Positions 5,553 through 5,896 of a stretch of 5,896 bases of DNA are shown one piece after another; positions within the stretch are counted from its first letter, which is position 1, and each line of letters starts with the position of its first letter. This DNA is from an uncultured Oscillospiraceae bacterium (GTDB lineage Bacteria; Bacillota_A; Clostridia; Oscillospirales; Oscillospiraceae): contig CANRMG010000115.1 of assembly GCA_947631675.1 (NCBI GenBank), positions 1 through 5,896 on the forward strand. The letters run 5' to 3'. Position numbers and translations under genes: made by a program. The notes beneath the pieces are model-generated. The model saw only the letters and a program-made list of their open reading frames with translations, did no database searches and was not told the origin of the DNA.

Positions 5553-5896
5553 ATGGCAAAGTATCTCATGGCGATCGACGCCGGCACCGGCAGCGTCCGG
5601 GCGGTGGTCTTCTCCCTGGACGGCGAGCAGGTGGGCTGCGTCCAGGAGGAGTGGACCCACAAGGAGGACCCCCGCTGGCCCGGCAGCATGGATTTTGACT
5701 GGACCCACAACTGGGACCTGGCCCGGGGCTGCGTGAAGGGAGTCCTGGCCCAGACCGGCATCGCCCCCGGGGAGATAGCCGCCGTGTCCACCACATGTAT
5801 GCGCGAGGGCATCCTCCTTTACGACAAGGACGGCAACGAGCTGTGGGCCTGCGCCAACGTGGACGCCCGCAGCGACGACCAGGTGGGCCAGCTCAT
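5553..5896 (+). CDS. lsrK: LsrK-like autoinducer-2 kinase (partial, C-terminus outside the window)
   Basis: LsrK is an FGGY-family carbohydrate kinase that uses ATP to phosphorylate imported AI-2 (as DPD) in the cytoplasm, trapping it and making the LsrR inducer. The first 114 codons are visible; the E. coli enzyme has 530 residues. YLMAIDAGTGSVRAVVF (4-20) is the N-terminal phosphate-binding loop of FGGY kinases. PGSMDFDW (43-50), GIAPGEIAAVS (69-79), MREGILLY (83-90) and WACANVDAR (98-106) closely match LsrK and distinguish it from glycerol, xylulose and rhamnulose kinases. E. coli LsrK carries about a dozen extra N-terminal residues absent here. It follows lsrR after 69 bp with its own strong ribosome site and no clear terminator between, so lsrR-lsrK is probably one transcript. 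The catalytic Asp and C-terminal domain are outside the window. Confidence 0.92.
   Translation, partial: MAKYLMAIDAGTGSVRAVVFSLDGEQVGCVQEEWTHKEDPRWPGSMDFDWTHNWDLARGCVKGVLAQTGIAPGEIAAVSTTCMREGILLYDKDGNELWACANVDARSDDQVGQL

Noticed and set aside
1..5896. Mobile elements, CRISPR arrays, tRNA or rRNA genes
   Set aside because: No repeat-spacer pattern, transposase motif or RNA gene was seen; almost all of the window is accounted for by the six lsr genes and one control region.

Overview
The window carries most of an lsr-type autoinducer-2 (AI-2) uptake and response locus. The layout matches the well-known enterobacterial one. On the minus strand lie the ATPase (lsrA), two permeases (lsrC, lsrD) and the AI-2-binding protein (lsrB, cut by the left edge). 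On the plus strand, diverging from lsrA, lie the SorC/DeoR-type repressor (lsrR) and the AI-2 kinase (lsrK, cut by the right edge). The family calls rest on matches to the E. coli Lsr proteins that I recall from memory; no search was run.

Organism: probably a GC-rich member of the Clostridia (for example an Oscillospirales-type gut bacterium). The hints are AAGGAGG ribosome-binding sites, consensus TTGACA/TATACT promoters, a clostridial-looking signal peptide and GC-rich genes separated by a very AT-rich intergenic region. This is an inference; no taxonomic marker is present.

Layout: 1-560 (minus) is the N-terminal 186 residues of LsrB. A 60-bp gap (561-620) separates it from lsrD (621-1643), which overlaps lsrC (1640-2650), which overlaps lsrA (2647 to about 4173) by 4 bp at each junction, so lsrA-C-D-B is one translationally coupled operon. 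Positions 4174-4532 are the AT-rich divergent control region, with one strong promoter facing each way, a repeated 12-bp motif, an inverted repeat and a short palindrome. lsrR (4533-5483) and the start of lsrK (5553 to beyond 5896) follow, with a GC-rich hairpin between them.

How it works (known for the family): LsrB captures extracellular AI-2, LsrC/LsrD with LsrA import it, LsrK phosphorylates it, and phospho-AI-2 releases LsrR from the control region, so both operons are induced. Four of the six AI-2-contacting positions of enterobacterial LsrB fall within the visible part of this LsrB, and all four are conserved. The effector residues of LsrR are also kept, which supports AI-2 rather than an ordinary pentose as the ligand. 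The processing genes lsrF and lsrG, if present, would lie to the left of the window.
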